DNA of 64,000 nt from the NCBI GenBank assembly GCA_037179515.1, contig JAXCGZ010017045.1:92501-156500 (forward strand). Reading direction: 5' to 3'. The notes beneath the pieces were generated by a model, which was not told the DNA's origin, ran no database searches, and saw only the letters and a program-made list of their open reading frames with translations. Positions 1 through 14,632 of this stretch are shown here, piece by piece. The position numbers and the translations under genes are program-made. This DNA comes from Halocaridina rubra. Taxonomy: Eukaryota > Arthropoda > Malacostraca > Decapoda > Atyidae. Every line of letters begins with the position of its first letter. Within the stretch, counting starts at the first letter, position 1.

Positions 1-833
1 TGGATTAAAATAATAAATCTGCAAGAATTAGATTTGCCTCACGTCATCAATAAATGAAGAATTTGTTCGAAAAATTTGGTATTCCTGAAACCATTATCTC
101 TGATGGGGGGCCCCAATTTCAATCTGCATCCTTCAAAAACTTTTCAACCCAATATGGATTAGAATACATAATGTCTGATTCCCACTTCCCTCAACAAAAC
201 GGATGCGCTAAAAGGGCTGTTTAGACAGCAATGCGGATGCTGAACCAGGATGACATAGTCATTAGTTTGATACCATATATGTCAACCCCGTTGGATGCAA
301 CAGGATACTCTCCAGCCCAGCTGTTGATGGGTCTCCAGTTCAGAACAAGAGTCCCAGAGATAAAGTCAAAGCTACTTCCCAATTAGCCAAATCTGAACAG
401 AGTTGCAGAAAATGATGCCAAAATGAAACTGGCGAGTGCTCAGAGTTTTAATAATCACCAGGGAGCTAGAACCTTACCAATAATCAGACCACAAGCAAAA
501 ATTCTTGCAAAAAACCCCGTTTATAATAAATGGAATCATGAGCACTGTGAATTAAATTCCCAAACTGGAAATAAGTCCTATGTAACAAGGAATAGAAGGC
601 ACATAAAGCCTATTGTGGAGACTAATTTTACTGATAATCAGAATGAGGCTAACAGTTCTCAAAATCAAAGTTAGGAAGATGAAGCCCTTAAACAATTAAG
701 GGAGAGAACTCCATCCATTTAGCAACCTGATGTTATTGAGATTAGCATACAGCCAGAAGCAGAAAGTAGTTTGACTCAGTATCAGACTAGATCGGGTCGA
801 ACGGTCAAGCCCACCAGGAGGCTGAATCTTTAA
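1..833 (+). pseudogene. Ty3-type retrotransposon pol relic (integrase core and C-terminus)
   Basis: Translating from about position 52 gives an integrase-like stretch: KFGIPETIISDGGPQF, then HFPQQNGCAKRAV, followed by an in-frame stop. These match the central Asp region and the PQ-NG-E-R region of retroelement integrases. The expected Glu is replaced (NGCAKR). Later blocks resemble the polyprotein C-terminus: LLMGLQFRTRVPE near 325-360, then TRSGRTVKPTRRLNL ending at the stop at 831-833. The open piece at 423-674 belongs to this relic. Several stops break the frame, so no active enzyme is expected. The 5' part lies outside the window. By family knowledge this is Ty3-like; which clade is not determined. 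Confidence 0.8.
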
Positions 834-1011
834 GAGAGAGAAAAACAAACTTTTCTCTTCATTATTATTTTGTAGTGCATTTATTTAATTAGTTTTTGAA
901 AGGTTTCTTTTATTTTCTCAGGAGTCTTGTTTAGTTTCGGGCTTGATTTTCTCAAGTGAGTGCGTATATTGTACAGAATGCAAAGAAAAACAAACAAACA
1001 AACTAGTAATA

Positions 1012-1316
1012 GTTCAAAAAGGGAGAAGTTGTGCAGAATGAGTATGAGTTAGATTCTTTGCTTGGTTCAGTTCCTTTTTATTAAGCGTGAGGTTTCTGAT
1101 CCCCTTTTCGTTTACCTTATTATTTTCTGTTGTTTATTGGGCATGCACACTTATTATAATTGTGATTCGTGACAAAGGGACCGCGAAAAGGAAATCGCGA
1201 ATCTTACCAACACACCAAGCATGCAATAACACTTAAACTACACGATACTTTCCACTAAAGCATTGGTGAGATCTATCCAAGTATAACTGTATCGGCCCTT
1301 GGTAAGTCGTGTAACA
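1012..1316 (+). mobile_element. Possible polypurine tract and 3' LTR of the Ty3 relic
   Basis: A purine-rich run at about 1014-1028 (CAAAAAGGGAGAAG) lies downstream of the pol stop. It is followed at 1030 by TGTGCAGAATGAG and, near 1311-1316, by GTAACA. TG...CA ends after a polypurine tract are what a 3' LTR should look like, giving about 287 bases. No 5' LTR is in the window to compare with, so the limits are inferred. Confidence 0.4.
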
Positions 1317-1912
1317 ATAATATTCGTGGATATTGACACACACTTTACAAGTTTTGTGTTTTACTGTTGTACATTATCTCTCTGTATTTCCAGCATCATT
1401 GTTGTTTCTTTTACTTTTACTCTCTTATTTAATCCATTTCGTACTTTTTCTCTTAAGTTTCGCGTATTCCCATTTATGTCGTCATTCTGTGCAACACAGC
1501 ATGAGAAGCTTGCTTAATTCTTACATATAAATCGTCCATTCTATTTGCTAATGAAAGTAATTATATCATCCTCTGCATATGTAACTTTTGATGTGGTAGA
1601 GACTATAACAATATTTTGGTTAGATAAATTAAACTAGATATTAATCATTTACTTCATTTATTCATTTACTTAAATCTTATTCATTTATTTATTGATTTAC
1701 TTATTTGTTTGCTTTTTCTTATCATATATTTCTCATCTATGTTAATTTAATTCTCAGTTTATTATTTCCTATTGATTCAGTTTTGCATAACTCTAAAACA
1801 TCTCTTTTCTATTTAATTACTTTCAATGATATTCAATAATGATTAATATGCATACATTAATATATATGTAAATTTATTTATTTGTTTATGTTGCTTATTT
1901 GCATATCTACAG
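1317..1912. other. AT-rich stretch without recognised gene
   Basis: Low-complexity T-rich sequence with ATTT-like runs around 1650-1760. The two overlapping small ORFs at 1299-1530 are hydrophobic products of T-rich DNA and resemble nothing known. It is probably intron upstream of the receptor exon at 1913. Confidence 0.5.
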
Positions 1913-4374
1913 TGTTGGCAGAGAGTGTTACCTGCACATTATTAGGAGACAGGTCAGTAAAGACGACCTGGAGCACCGAAGATTCATCGTGTGGCATCCT
2001 TGCATACCACATTGAGTACAATTGGACCACTTTGTGGACATCCCCTTACCAAGGTAGCACTAAGAACTAAAACAAGTCTGTCTAGTTGTACAAACTAGGA
2101 GACACTACTTTCTTTTATGCATGGCTTCTTTATTTAGACTTGAGAAAACCGCTTAACCTAGCGACTAATCAACTATTTGAGATTTTTTATGCTTAGACAT
2201 ATTTTCCCATAACTAGCCTGGGATTTTCATCACTTGAGTTTTCTAAATATTGAGAGTTAAAGCAGTAAAATCTATTGATATGCACAAGTACATCTCATAT
2301 CTAGTCTGTTATCCTTATTGTCAAAATCGCCAGAATCAAAATCACTAGATATGGAACTGGAGACGCTGGAGATTATTATATCTGATATCAAACCTCATTC
2401 ACTTCTACATTCTTGTGTTGGTGTGGGAAATATTATCGACGAAGGCGCATGTTGCTCAGTTATCACTGGCCAGGAAGGTTCGTAATTAATAACCGTTTTG
2501 TAAATGTTTTCATGTGACCATTGCTTCATGCAAAACTTTATGATGGATTTCCTTTTATAAAGGCATAACTTAACCTAACTTAACCTAAAGTACTCTTTTG
2601 CCATGTTCCAGTTCCAGGTCCTCCAGAAAACTTAAATGTTACAGATATAGAGGCAACCTTAGCAAACATAACGTGGGAACTTCCAATAGAACTAAATGGG
2701 GTACTGGTTAGTTGGGAGTTGTCCTGGTTGACAGATGAAGAAAATGAAACGGGTTTGGAAATTCTAGAACCAGAGATGATGTCCTATCAGCTTGTTGATC
2801 TTTTACCAAGGACAGTGTATACTGTCATATTACAGGTTAGGCAAATAATTTTAGTTAAAGACTCCAGAGTTTCAGTAATACGTTTAATGCAGCACCTATG
2901 GACATTTTCCCATTTTACTTTCACGCGTTCTACTGTGGGTATAGAACTGATATCAGCAACATGATTAAGACATGTAAAACAAGTTTTGCCATAATGACTC
3001 ATTTGCACGTCGATCCAGTTTTGTTCTTAAATTTTAAGACGCCACAGATAAATTAGATAATAAGTGATAAATTTGCTTTAATTCAGGTTGCCGAGATCGA
3101 TTCCAATATTTGTAAATAACGGTGCTTGCTATATTTTATAATTTCAATATAAAATGATGCTTATAACTCGATTCAAGAAGAAACTATTTTTTAGCACATA
3201 ATTTAAAAGTTTTTTCCTTAAACTTATTACAGGCATCTACTACAGCTGGGTTAGGACCTGCTGCTAATACCTCTTTTATCACAAGCAGAGTACATGAAGA
3301 CACCCATCCTAATGTGGGTGCAATTGTAGGAGGGATAATTGGTGGTTTCCTTGCTCTTCTGTTTATTGCTGGCATTGCCTTTTACATTGTGAAAATAAGT
3401 AACGGGGAACCTCCAAAATTCCACATATCAACTAAAAAACTGCACAGGTGAGACAGTGAAGACGATTTTCTATTCATTGACAAGTCCATCATTCACACCT
3501 GATTTCTTTTACAATGGGAATATAAACAGTTTTCCTTGTCTGTGATTTATAACTGATATGTTACATTAGCCACTGAGTTTTGTTTAGTCATGACTGTGCA
3601 TTATAGTCAACATTAAATAAATTTCTTTTACCGAGAATTTTTCTGACTTTTATAATTTCCAGCACAATCTTCAGAGATTGCATGTGCTTGACTCGTGACT
3701 TTGATTACTATAATTACTGCAGTACTGGCATTTTACCATATACAAATCCTAGAATAACCACCTTTTTTTTATTTTTAGCTAGATCTTGTAAATAACTAAT
3801 TTTTCATAATATGTAATAATAGGATATGATGAGAATTATTTGTTAATTCTCTTAAGATTTGTAAACATTATCGGTCTGGTTTAGTTTCAGAAGCAAATTT
3901 ACCACCCCAAGGCACCAAAATGATAATAATTATAATACTGTCATCTCTGGAAGTACCTCTGCTCTGGGCGTTAATAACGACAGCAACACTAGAGGCTTAG
4001 AGAATCTCAGACACCAAGATTCAAGTGATGTTTATAATGATGCTTTCACCTATGATGAATCATCACATAACGAGGAAGAGATATCTGACAGAAGAAGTAA
4101 CTCTCCAGATTTCATGAGTGAGCACCACTTACAAGACATTTTGGAGGCTAATAGCACCAGTGGAGTAGTGAGCGAAAGAAAAGATATATCACCCACCAAA
4201 ATAGAGACCAATATAAACCCACGAAATCCAGGCACTCTGAAATATAGGGCTCCTCCTCCACCCAGTCAGAACAAACAAAGGTCCAGTTACTTGCATGGAG
4301 AACATGCTGCTGGAAGCAAGAGCTCTGAAGTGCTTGAATTGTATAACATATCGTCCAGTGAAGAGCTGGTATAG
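1913..4374 (+). CDS. Fibronectin type III domain single-pass membrane receptor, C-terminal five exons
   Basis: Exons 1913-2053, 2334-2477, 2612-2835, 3233-3447 and 3891-4374 join with consistent phases (1,1,0,2) and AG/GT borders, giving about 402 residues to the TAG at 4372-4374. The first two exons form one FN3-like module (VTCTLLGDRSVKTTWS ... ISDIKPHS). The third begins VPGPPENLNV and forms a second FN3 module (ANITWEL, LVDLLPRTVYTVILQ). The fourth holds the end of that module and a membrane segment (VGAIVGGIIGGFLALLFIAG, then AFYIV). The last exon is a cytoplasmic tail of about 160 residues, polar and acidic, with a YNDAFTYDE tyrosine stretch, a proline run (RAPPPPSQ) and C-terminus SSSEELV. 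No kinase or phosphatase domain follows, so it is an adhesion or cytokine-type receptor rather than an RTK or RPTP. The 5' exons lie outside the window. The exact family is not recognised. Confidence 0.75.
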
Positions 4375-5130
4375 CATACAACTGCAGAAGTATATTACAA
4401 ATATGAGTATGTATAATGACATTGATCTTACGCCATCCACGTCATTCGAGCAAGCATGTACCAGTACAAACTATTTGTCAGGGTTTAAAGCAAGACCTTT
4501 CGCTCTCTACTCAACAGAAATACTTGAAATATTGTGATTTACTTTTCCTCATAGAGACCATAAATTATTGGAGAAAATGCCACAGAAAACTGTTATAAAT
4601 ATCAGCGTTGTGCTGACTCATTTTTTATTATTTATCAGTCCTGAAATACATGATATAAAACAACTGGATGTGAGTTGAAAAACTGATTCTAGGGTATTAC
4701 AACACGCATTTAAGATATTTTGGCGTTACGTTATAAAGCAAATTTCAAGAAAAAGAGATATTTAAAATAACTCTGTGGAGTTTTTGAACAACAGTGTAAT
4801 CAAAGCCAAAACACTTTAATGGAAGTATGCTGATATTATAATTCAGAATGACCCAAATTTGTTAGTTGTGATTAGTTGTTAGTCTTCTGTAATTGGTGTT
4901 TTATGATATAAATATACTCTAAATCAAAACCATCAAGGCAATTTTGTGCTGATATACACATGTTTTGCTGTACATTTTGGAGACTGTAGGAGACATTATG
5001 AAGACTTATCTTATTGATCAAAATGGCCAATTTATATACAGCTGATGCTTGCTACATAGTGCAAGCTGTGAGTTATTATGCAGATAAGATTATGTTTGTA
5101 AGGACATATGCGTAAAGAATAAATGTTGAG
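4375..5130 (+). other. Probable 3' UTR of the FN3 receptor with poly(A) signal
   Basis: AT-rich sequence without coding potential follows the receptor stop codon. An AATAAA hexamer lies at 5118-5123, about 740 bases after the stop. The extent of the UTR is inferred. ORFs at 4148-4598 are shadows of the last exon or random. Confidence 0.45.
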
Positions 5131-5228
5131 TAATAACAGATCAGACCATTTGTGTAAATTATAATATGATTATAATTTCACAAACACTTTGTGTAATTAG
5201 AGCGTTTTTTTTATTTACAGTACTGTCT

Positions 5229-5866
<638 letters not shown>

Positions 5867-6689
5867 GGCATCCAGCCTTAATTTCCCTTGTCCAACATGT
5901 TTGTATTCACACCTAATCGAATAGGGAATAACAGTGACACATAATACGGCAAGCACACACAGATCAGGAGGTGGGGATTCACGAGCATGGGGCTCTTTTC
6001 CTTAAGCACAACTAGTGAATACAACTGAGCGTAGACAGTGTCCGTCTCAGACGGTCTCCAATCTTTGGTGTTTATTAACTCTCAAGAACAATCGTCAAAA
6101 GGTCTTTACTTTTGACAATGAGAAAGTCTGCGGATACTGTCAGTACAATATTTTGTTTCGTGTTTGCAAGATTTCCGGATAAAGTGAAGTTTTAGAAGAC
6201 ACTTTTTGCCATATTCTGAAGAAAAACACCTTGATGTGCCAAGCAGATTACCACCGATTTTACTTGATTTTTGTGTAAACTTGGGAAAGATTTTATTGCT
6301 TGTAATGAATTTGATCGTTTGGTTTCTTATCTAGGTTTAAAGCTGGTTCTGAAGATACTTTCCTTATAATGGTATATGTTAAATATTCGTGTGACTTGAA
6401 GGAAAATGAATAACATTTGTAATGTGATGTTCCATGAATAACATTTATCAGGTGGTGTTACTTTATTCCTGCGTTTTATTCCATTCAAAATAAAATATCA
6501 ACAATAATGGATTAAGCAAGTGTTTGTCAACCTTGTTTTAAATCAGGGAGCACTTGTAGAGTCATAAAATTATCCAGAAAATTGTAAAATAGGAAAATTA
6601 TGAAAAAAAGGATCTTGAAACAAGCATGCATATCTAAGACAATACATTCTATCAAGTATGTTTGTGTGAAACCTGTGCTTGATGAGCTT

Positions 6690-6910
6690 TGGCAAGTTTT
6701 TTAATATTAGGCCTTATGTGATAAGCATACTCTCATTTCCTCACCAAAACACCTACTCTTTGGTCTATTTTTACACTTAATGTTGGCAAATGCAGAAAAT
6801 CCCAATTCACAGAGGAATGATGTGGAGAACTGCAATAAAATATTTAGTGCTTTATGAGATATTGAAGGATATTCTTCTTTGATGGAAATCCCAAACTGAT
6901 AAATGAGCAT
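6690..6910 (-). pseudogene. hAT transposase C-terminal fragment (ZBED5-like)
   Basis: A 67-codon reading on the minus strand contains ISIKEEYPSISHKALNILLQ followed by STSFLCELGFSAFANIKCKN. This resembles the C-terminal dimerisation region of hAT transposases and of their domesticated ZBED5/FAM200-like relatives. Only this fragment survives inside the short hAT element at 6517-7414; the BED finger and catalytic core are absent. It is a transposon relic rather than a host gene. Confidence 0.7.
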
Positions 6911-7033
6911 ATTTAAGATGTCCCTCGCGGCACTTAGGTCAAAGGATTATCGCCGATTCCTGTACTCAAATGTTATTATAGCTGCTTCTCACATGCTTTG
7001 GAACGGGTTGTTCTAAGATTTTATATCAACCAT

Positions 7034-7154
<121 letters not shown>

Positions 7155-7636
7155 TTGAAGAAGGGAAAAGGGAAAGAATTATCCATTCCTTTTTAAAGAT
7201 TAAGGAAATGAGCATCCAGTTGAAAATATCAAACGACAAAGACTTGACTCAGACATGGAAGCCAGGTGACTATCCGTATTTTTTTTCTTTTAGAAATACA
7301 GATTTATTTTTTTAATTTAAAAAAATCATAAATTACTTTTTCATTAACTTGGGGAGCACCTGGCTACCTTTTAGGGTGCACCAGTGCGCCTGGGCGCACA
7401 GGTTGAGAAACGCTGGATTAAGCTATAGGTGCTAATAATTGGGTTATAGGAAAAGGCAATCAAGTCAGAATTTAGAATACCTTTAAGAACATGTTGTTGG
7501 AAATTACATACAGTTATTTATGATCATTACACTCCTTGCCCCAATTCAATATTACTGCCTCAGACGCGATAAAAGAATAAAAAATGAAATAAAAACAGAT
7601 ATATATTAAAACACATACTAAGCAAGATAGCACATC

Positions 7637-7903
7637 TTACAAATAAAGTCTATCAGGAAGTTTTACAGCCTGACTTGGACTCCTGTAATTTTCAATAGTA
7701 GGAAGAGAAACAACTCTGGTTTTCAGTGTTATCTCGGGCAGATCCCCCCCCCACATTGCAGAATGATCATCAACATTCGACGTATCCTGTTGAGAGGGAT
7801 CTCTGACAACATCATTAGAATTCGAGTCTTTTGGTATATTGTGATAAAACACCACGTTTGGATTGGCTGCTAAGGTACTTGAAGCTGTCTTTATTTTCAA
7901 CAT
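7637..7903 (-). other. Unrecognised minus-strand open frame, possible terminal exon
   Basis: An 88-codon frame ending AVKLPDRLYL-stop. Composition is protein-like (polar, few rare residues) and the frame is preceded on the minus strand by an ATTTTAG that could be an acceptor. No domain, signal or membrane segment is recognised, and no neighbouring exons could be joined to it. It may be chance. Confidence 0.2.
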
Positions 7904-8499
7904 TTCTAAAATTACGCTTAAATCTGGGCATCATCTGATACTATAAGCTGTTCTAAATTGTTCCCAAAACTTCGACACAAACTTTTTAGTTTATCACATT
8001 AAACATTTTTCACCTCAGCCAAGGAAGTTCTCCTCCCACACTATCTTACAAACACTGCATCACCTAGCTGGAACAAGTTAACTGTGTTCTGGAATATATT
8101 TCCTTGTAACTTAACCATTTGTTATCATTGCTCAGAGATGTCGATGAAGTTGCAATGTATAGTGATGTTTATAACTGATGAAAGAACCTTCTGGTGTATT
8201 TTTTTTTATTTAATCTGTTACTTGTTCAATGCGTTCGTGTCTGAAGATATTTCTCTTGGTGGTTCATCTCCAAGCACATGAAAATCATACACTTATTAAA
8301 TTCGTAACCAAATCTCATCACCTTCTCAAAGTTCAATACAAAGAAAAGTTCTTGCTTTGCATTGTACTTTGAGAAACACAAAGCTGTTCTTCAGGATCAG
8401 TTAGAAAATCAGACATTTGATTGATAATCATTGTAATCCATATTACAAAATTTAGGGCTGGTCGAAAAATCTATATTTTTTTCGTTTTACTGTGCCGTT

Positions 8500-8658
8500 A
8501 TTATTATCCGTGGCATGAAAACAGACCTGTTTGGAACTATAAGGGATTTAGGGTGGATGCCCCTCCAGTCATCCCCCAGCAGGATCGATCTCACAATGTC
8601 AGATTCATCATTTCCCAACTTGCGCACTCTACTACTGAGCTACGGTGGCCCTATAGAA
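8500..8658 (-). mobile_element. tRNA-derived SINE (minus orientation)
   Basis: The reverse complement reads CCACCGTAGCTCAGTAGTAG (A-box-like TAGCTCAGTAG) and, further on, GAGATCGATCCTGC (B-box-like GATCGATCC). A body ending in GGGGCATCCACCC follows, a tail shared with other copies in this window. Small ORFs here on the plus strand are SINE readings. Confidence 0.7.
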
Positions 8659-9146
8659 TATATTTGGAAATACAATGTTAAAATCGCCTCTCTGGAGATT
8701 CATTGAGAATTTTTTAATCTTATTTGCATTGCATTTGGTTTCAATTTCAGGTTTTTTCATTTGTGGTCATGAACTTCCGCCCCTGCAATGATCACAAGTT
8801 TCGCAATATTCTGAAAGCTGCTGAACACTGTAGGGCATATCAAGAAATCCATCGCACTACATTGGGTTAAATCAGATTGCTAGATGATGAATTACTAGTA
8901 CTAATTTCATCTAAAGAGAATGCACATTAAACTGATTTAGGAAAACCAACTATGGCAGTTGGGCCTCATAGCAGAATCTCCTTGCCCTCTTACCTTGTGG
9001 GTGACCTAAGAAGTGTGATGGAAAGAAGGAGGATAATTGTGGCGATTCTGTATCACCAAGAAGCTATGGTAAATAATTGGGTTGAATTGCTTTCTTGTGA
9101 ATAAATATGTGTTTTGACTCGGACATTGCCTTGCAAAATGGAATCG

Positions 9147-11150
<2,004 letters not shown>

Positions 11151-11669
11151 CTTCAGTATGTGGATTGTGGTGAATGCACGTTTCTTGGCTCGGCCACCCT
11201 CCTAACAAGGGGGAATGAGGCTTATGTCTATGTATGTATGTATGTTAGTTGGCCTCAAATATTACAAAAAAAAACTTATATGTAGTGGTCTTCTTGAATC
11301 CTGTAGCAATTCATGTTTAGCAGAGGAGGAAAGGAGTGACAGTGTCCTTTCATTATCCCAATTAGTCACCTTATACAACAAGAAGGAATACCAAGAAGGA
11401 ATTCTCATTTCCAAACAACCATATTTATTCAATTCCTTAGCTAATTATATTTTCTTACTTAAAATCCATTGTACCTACTATTCTACTGGCTGTACAATAT
11501 TGATTTTATTTTCTAACGATTTTCATTATGATTTAAACTTTGCCGTTCCACATCTTTCTGGAAGCACTCCGATAACAATTCTCAAGCATTTATCTACAAA
11601 AGATTAAGCAAATTATTGTAAAGATAGGATCTGAGGTTAGGTGAGATGAGTTCATATAGCATTAGTAAG

Positions 11670-11850
11670 TGATTGGTTTTAAGTCACGGATTCCCTTTTC
11701 TATTAAGGGCTAGGACAATGTCCTCTTGTGAAGGACTTTGGATTTGGCAAGTGCAATTGTTGCCGTGAGTGAATATCCTTTCTAACCTCAGATCGGGGCA
11801 AGACTCAAACCTACGACACGACAAATCAAAGTCGTGACCAATATGCCCTT
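11670..11850 (-). mobile_element. tRNA-derived SINE, family S1 (minus)
   Basis: Contains the family core CCCTTTTCTATTAAGGGCTAGG and, toward the tRNA head, AAATCAAAGTCGTGACC. S1 copies are also at 20293, 31984, 43761, 45709, 48022 and 58491. This copy is diverged. Confidence 0.7.
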
Positions 11851-11859
11851 AAATAATAG

Positions 11860-13090
11860 CACAAGGCAGCTTTGGTATGGTGCAGTCTCTGAATAATGTG
11901 CTCCCTCAACTCATGCATTAAGTTAGTTTTCCAACCCCCCCTCACCAAGTTATTCAAATATTGCTCAATTTCCAAAATATATCCCTTACTCTAGCCTGTC
12001 ACATGGTGAACTGAATCTATCACAGTCATGCCTACCTTGAGCAGATTTGAAATGTACAAAAACAAAACATATGGAGACATCTCATGAAAAAAGGTACCTA
12101 AGTATCTTACATAAAACTTATTCCCAATCTCATATATGCTTTAAATCATGAACAGATTATTGTACTGAACTAAAGCATTACTTAATACATATTAAGTCAC
12201 ATGTAAAACCAGTATAGTTGATATTATGCATTTTTTGGAGATTTTTTAAATTTCTTACTTTTTATTTTCTAAATGCACATGATCAAAACCACATTAGGTA
12301 ACACAATTAGGTAATCACATGATTCAAAAGCCGAGTAAGTTGCAGTCTCACTGCATCACCTAGTATTAATCCAAGTGGAGTGCTATCCAACTGATTATTG
12401 AATCTATATTGTTTATTATTTCATACTCTTACATAATTATCTTTTTTTTTCTTCAATTATTTACCTTCTGCCTCCTCCTTCTTCTTCCTGCCAATTATTA
12501 TTTAAGCCTTTTATGTTAATTCCTTTCTTTCAGTCTCATATATGGTGCAATTCCTATTCTTCTGATTAGTGTCATCCTTTAAATTTTTTGCCTTACCTAT
12601 GTTATTCCATTTGTCTTATGCCTTCATTCAAAGTCACCACCACAGGTTTAATCTCGTTGTTTTCCTTATATCTTATTGCTTATAATATCATCACATCCTT
12701 GTTTATCCTCATGTTTTCTGTTTACTCCATTCTCTTTTTCTGATTCTGGTAGGTATGAATATAACAATATTATTCATATACTTTCTCCTTTCTTCAGTCT
12801 TTTCCATTACTCTTTTATTTTCATTTATGTAACAAATTCTTATCCTGGTTTAAATTACTGGTTTTTCTCATTAAACTTTGAACAGCCTCATTTATCTCTT
12901 GTGTTTGTTTTCTTACTTCTTTTTGCATGGTATATTTTTATGATTACAGTCATTTTCCTTTGGAAATTAAATCCATGATTTTCTTATGGTTTTAATGTTT
13001 GAACACATCTCACCTTTAGAACTGTTGGAAATGACTCGTAGCCTAGCCTAACGTATACAAACCTTACCTAAACTAAAAATTAGTAACTTA
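11860..13090. other. No recognised gene
   Basis: AT-rich DNA. The 100-codon frame at 12676-12978 is hydrophobic because the strand is T-rich, has no recognisable domain and no splice partners. Nothing else is supported here. Confidence 0.5.
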
Positions 13091-13100
13091 TGTCGCTTTT

Positions 13101-13279
13101 GAAGGTCAGATTTGTTAAAAACATGTCAAAAATCAAAGGAAATACATTAACCTTGAGACCTACCTAAATAGCATAAAACAGATGGTATCTTTTGAAGGTC
13201 AGATTTGTCAAAAACATGTCAAAAATCATAGGAAATACATTAACCTTGAGACCTACCTAAACAGCATAAAACAGATGGT
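13101..13279. repeat. 93-bp tandem duplication
   Basis: Two copies starting GAAGGTCAGATTTGT at 13101 and 13194, differing at a few bases, both ending near AAAACAGATGGT. Confidence 0.85.
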
Positions 13280-13804
13280 GATGAGACAGCTGTAGTAGTT
13301 AAACAATACCTTATTATTATTATTAGTGCCTAATAACTAGCTTCATTTTACATTATATAAGATAATTATGAAGCAAAGTCAAGTTGAGTTTCGATGGCAT
13401 GTTTTGATCAAACTATTTTTCCAGGACACTGGGTAACTGGATGGTGTTTATATCATGTAAAAACTATTTTTACCGATCTTTTTATTTTCAAACCCCCACT
13501 AAGGTATAAATCTGATGAAATTTTTATATAATGACAAATTAGCGTTAATTTAGGCTTGCTATGGTTACTTATAGAAGGGCACTTCCAGATAAGGAACGAG
13601 GTCAAGAATAAAATTACTGGCTTGATAATGCTTACTTTCACACCCTCAGTAAGTAAAAATATAGTACTTTTTCACAATGATACCCATCACCTGCCTGTCT
13701 ATATTACACTGTTTAGGTGGGTCTCACTATTTTAAAAATTTTTATGCTTCTATAAAAGTGACCTTCAAAATCGCCATAAATAACTCTTTTTTGTATTGGG
13801 TTAT

Positions 13805-13910
13805 GTCAAAATATGTCAGGTTAGGCTGGGTTAAGTTGGATTATGTTAGGGACTTCATGTCAAACTATGTCAGGTCAGGCTAGGTTAAGTTGGATTAAGT
13901 TAGGGACTTC
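13805..13910. repeat. 54-bp tandem duplication rich in GGTTAGG-like words
   Basis: Two copies starting GTCAAA-ATGTCAGG at 13805 and 13859, each containing GGTTAAGTTGGATTA and TTAGGGACTTC. Confidence 0.8.
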
Positions 13911-14110
13911 CCATGGTTTTGACTGTCACATTTGTTAAAAACACATCAGAAACCTTTCATTTGCAAAAGGTGATGCATATAATATTAGAAATGTACCCTT
14001 TGTTTACCTCCATTATTTTGTGTTCTCACATTTTAGTGTAACTAGTAGCCTGCAAAATTTTAAGAAGCACAATATAACTTTTCATTCGTTCTGCATTAAC
14101 TTGTAATAAT

Positions 14111-14632
14111 TTGTGCTTTCCTACTCTTAAGATTAAAGTGAATGGAAGGATAGTTGAGGCTCTGATGGACACAGGTAGCTCTGAGAATTTTGTGAGTGAG
14201 TCACTTGCTACATGGTTAAATCTTCATGTGCACCCTGCATCTAGCATTGTCTCCATGGTTTCTACTTTCTTGAGTACTAAGATACATGGTTACTGCTTGG
14301 TGCATGTTGCATTGACAGGCCATAACTATCACAGAGTTAGGCTGTCTGTGCTTCCTGATCTATGCAAGGATGTTATATTGGGTCAGAATTTTATGAATCA
14401 ACAGAAAAGTGTCAGCTTGAAATCTGAAGGAGACAGACCTTCAGTGAATGTGTGTGGGCTGTCAACTTTTACCATACCTCCTCTGGCTCTTTTTGCAAAT
14501 CTGACTGATGATTATAGGCCTATTGCTGTTAAGTCTAAGGGTAGTTTACAGTGTTGCGGGCCATTCCTGTATGATGGGGGTTTCCACGGGGGCGAAGCCC
14601 CCCTAGCTAAGAGGTTAGAAAGGTATTTTTAG
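14111..14632 (+). pseudogene. Ty3-type retropepsin (aspartic protease) fragment
   Basis: The frame begins LKIKVNGRIVEALMDTGSSE. The ALMDTGSSENFVS stretch carries the Asp-Thr-Gly active-site triad, and DVILGQNFM later is the matching hydrophobic-Gly motif of retropepsin-like proteases from LTR retrotransposons. About 140 residues look genuine. Past about 14560 the reading runs into unrelated sequence with a GC-rich hairpin. Reverse transcriptase does not follow, so this is an isolated fragment. Confidence 0.75.
14588..14612. other. GC-rich perfect hairpin (Helitron-end-like)
   Basis: GGGGGC-GAA-GCCCCC forms a six-base-pair stem with a tiny loop, followed at once by CTAG. This is far more GC-rich than its surroundings. 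Helitron 3' ends carry a hairpin near a CTRR terminus, but spacing here is not canonical, so the link is tentative. Confidence 0.25.

Noticed and set aside
4148..4440. Minus-strand frames opposite the last receptor exon
   Set aside because: Shadows of the plus-strand coding exon, which has matching splice phases and coherent tail sequence.
8300..8400. C1q/TNF-like minus-strand end (EGDEIWLRI)
   Set aside because: A weak resemblance over nine residues with an in-frame stop just before it; not enough to call.
8750..8870. Possible plus-strand exon after TTTCAATTTCAG
   Set aside because: About 39 open codons after an acceptor-like site, but no domain, donor or partner exon was found.
11215..11607. 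130-codon plus-strand frame
   Set aside because: No recognisable domain or splice partners, biased composition, and it begins in repeat-like sequence upstream of a dead LINE.
12676..12978. 100-codon hydrophobic frame resembling a membrane protein
   Set aside because: Hydrophobicity follows from T-rich DNA; no conserved motif or codon pattern.
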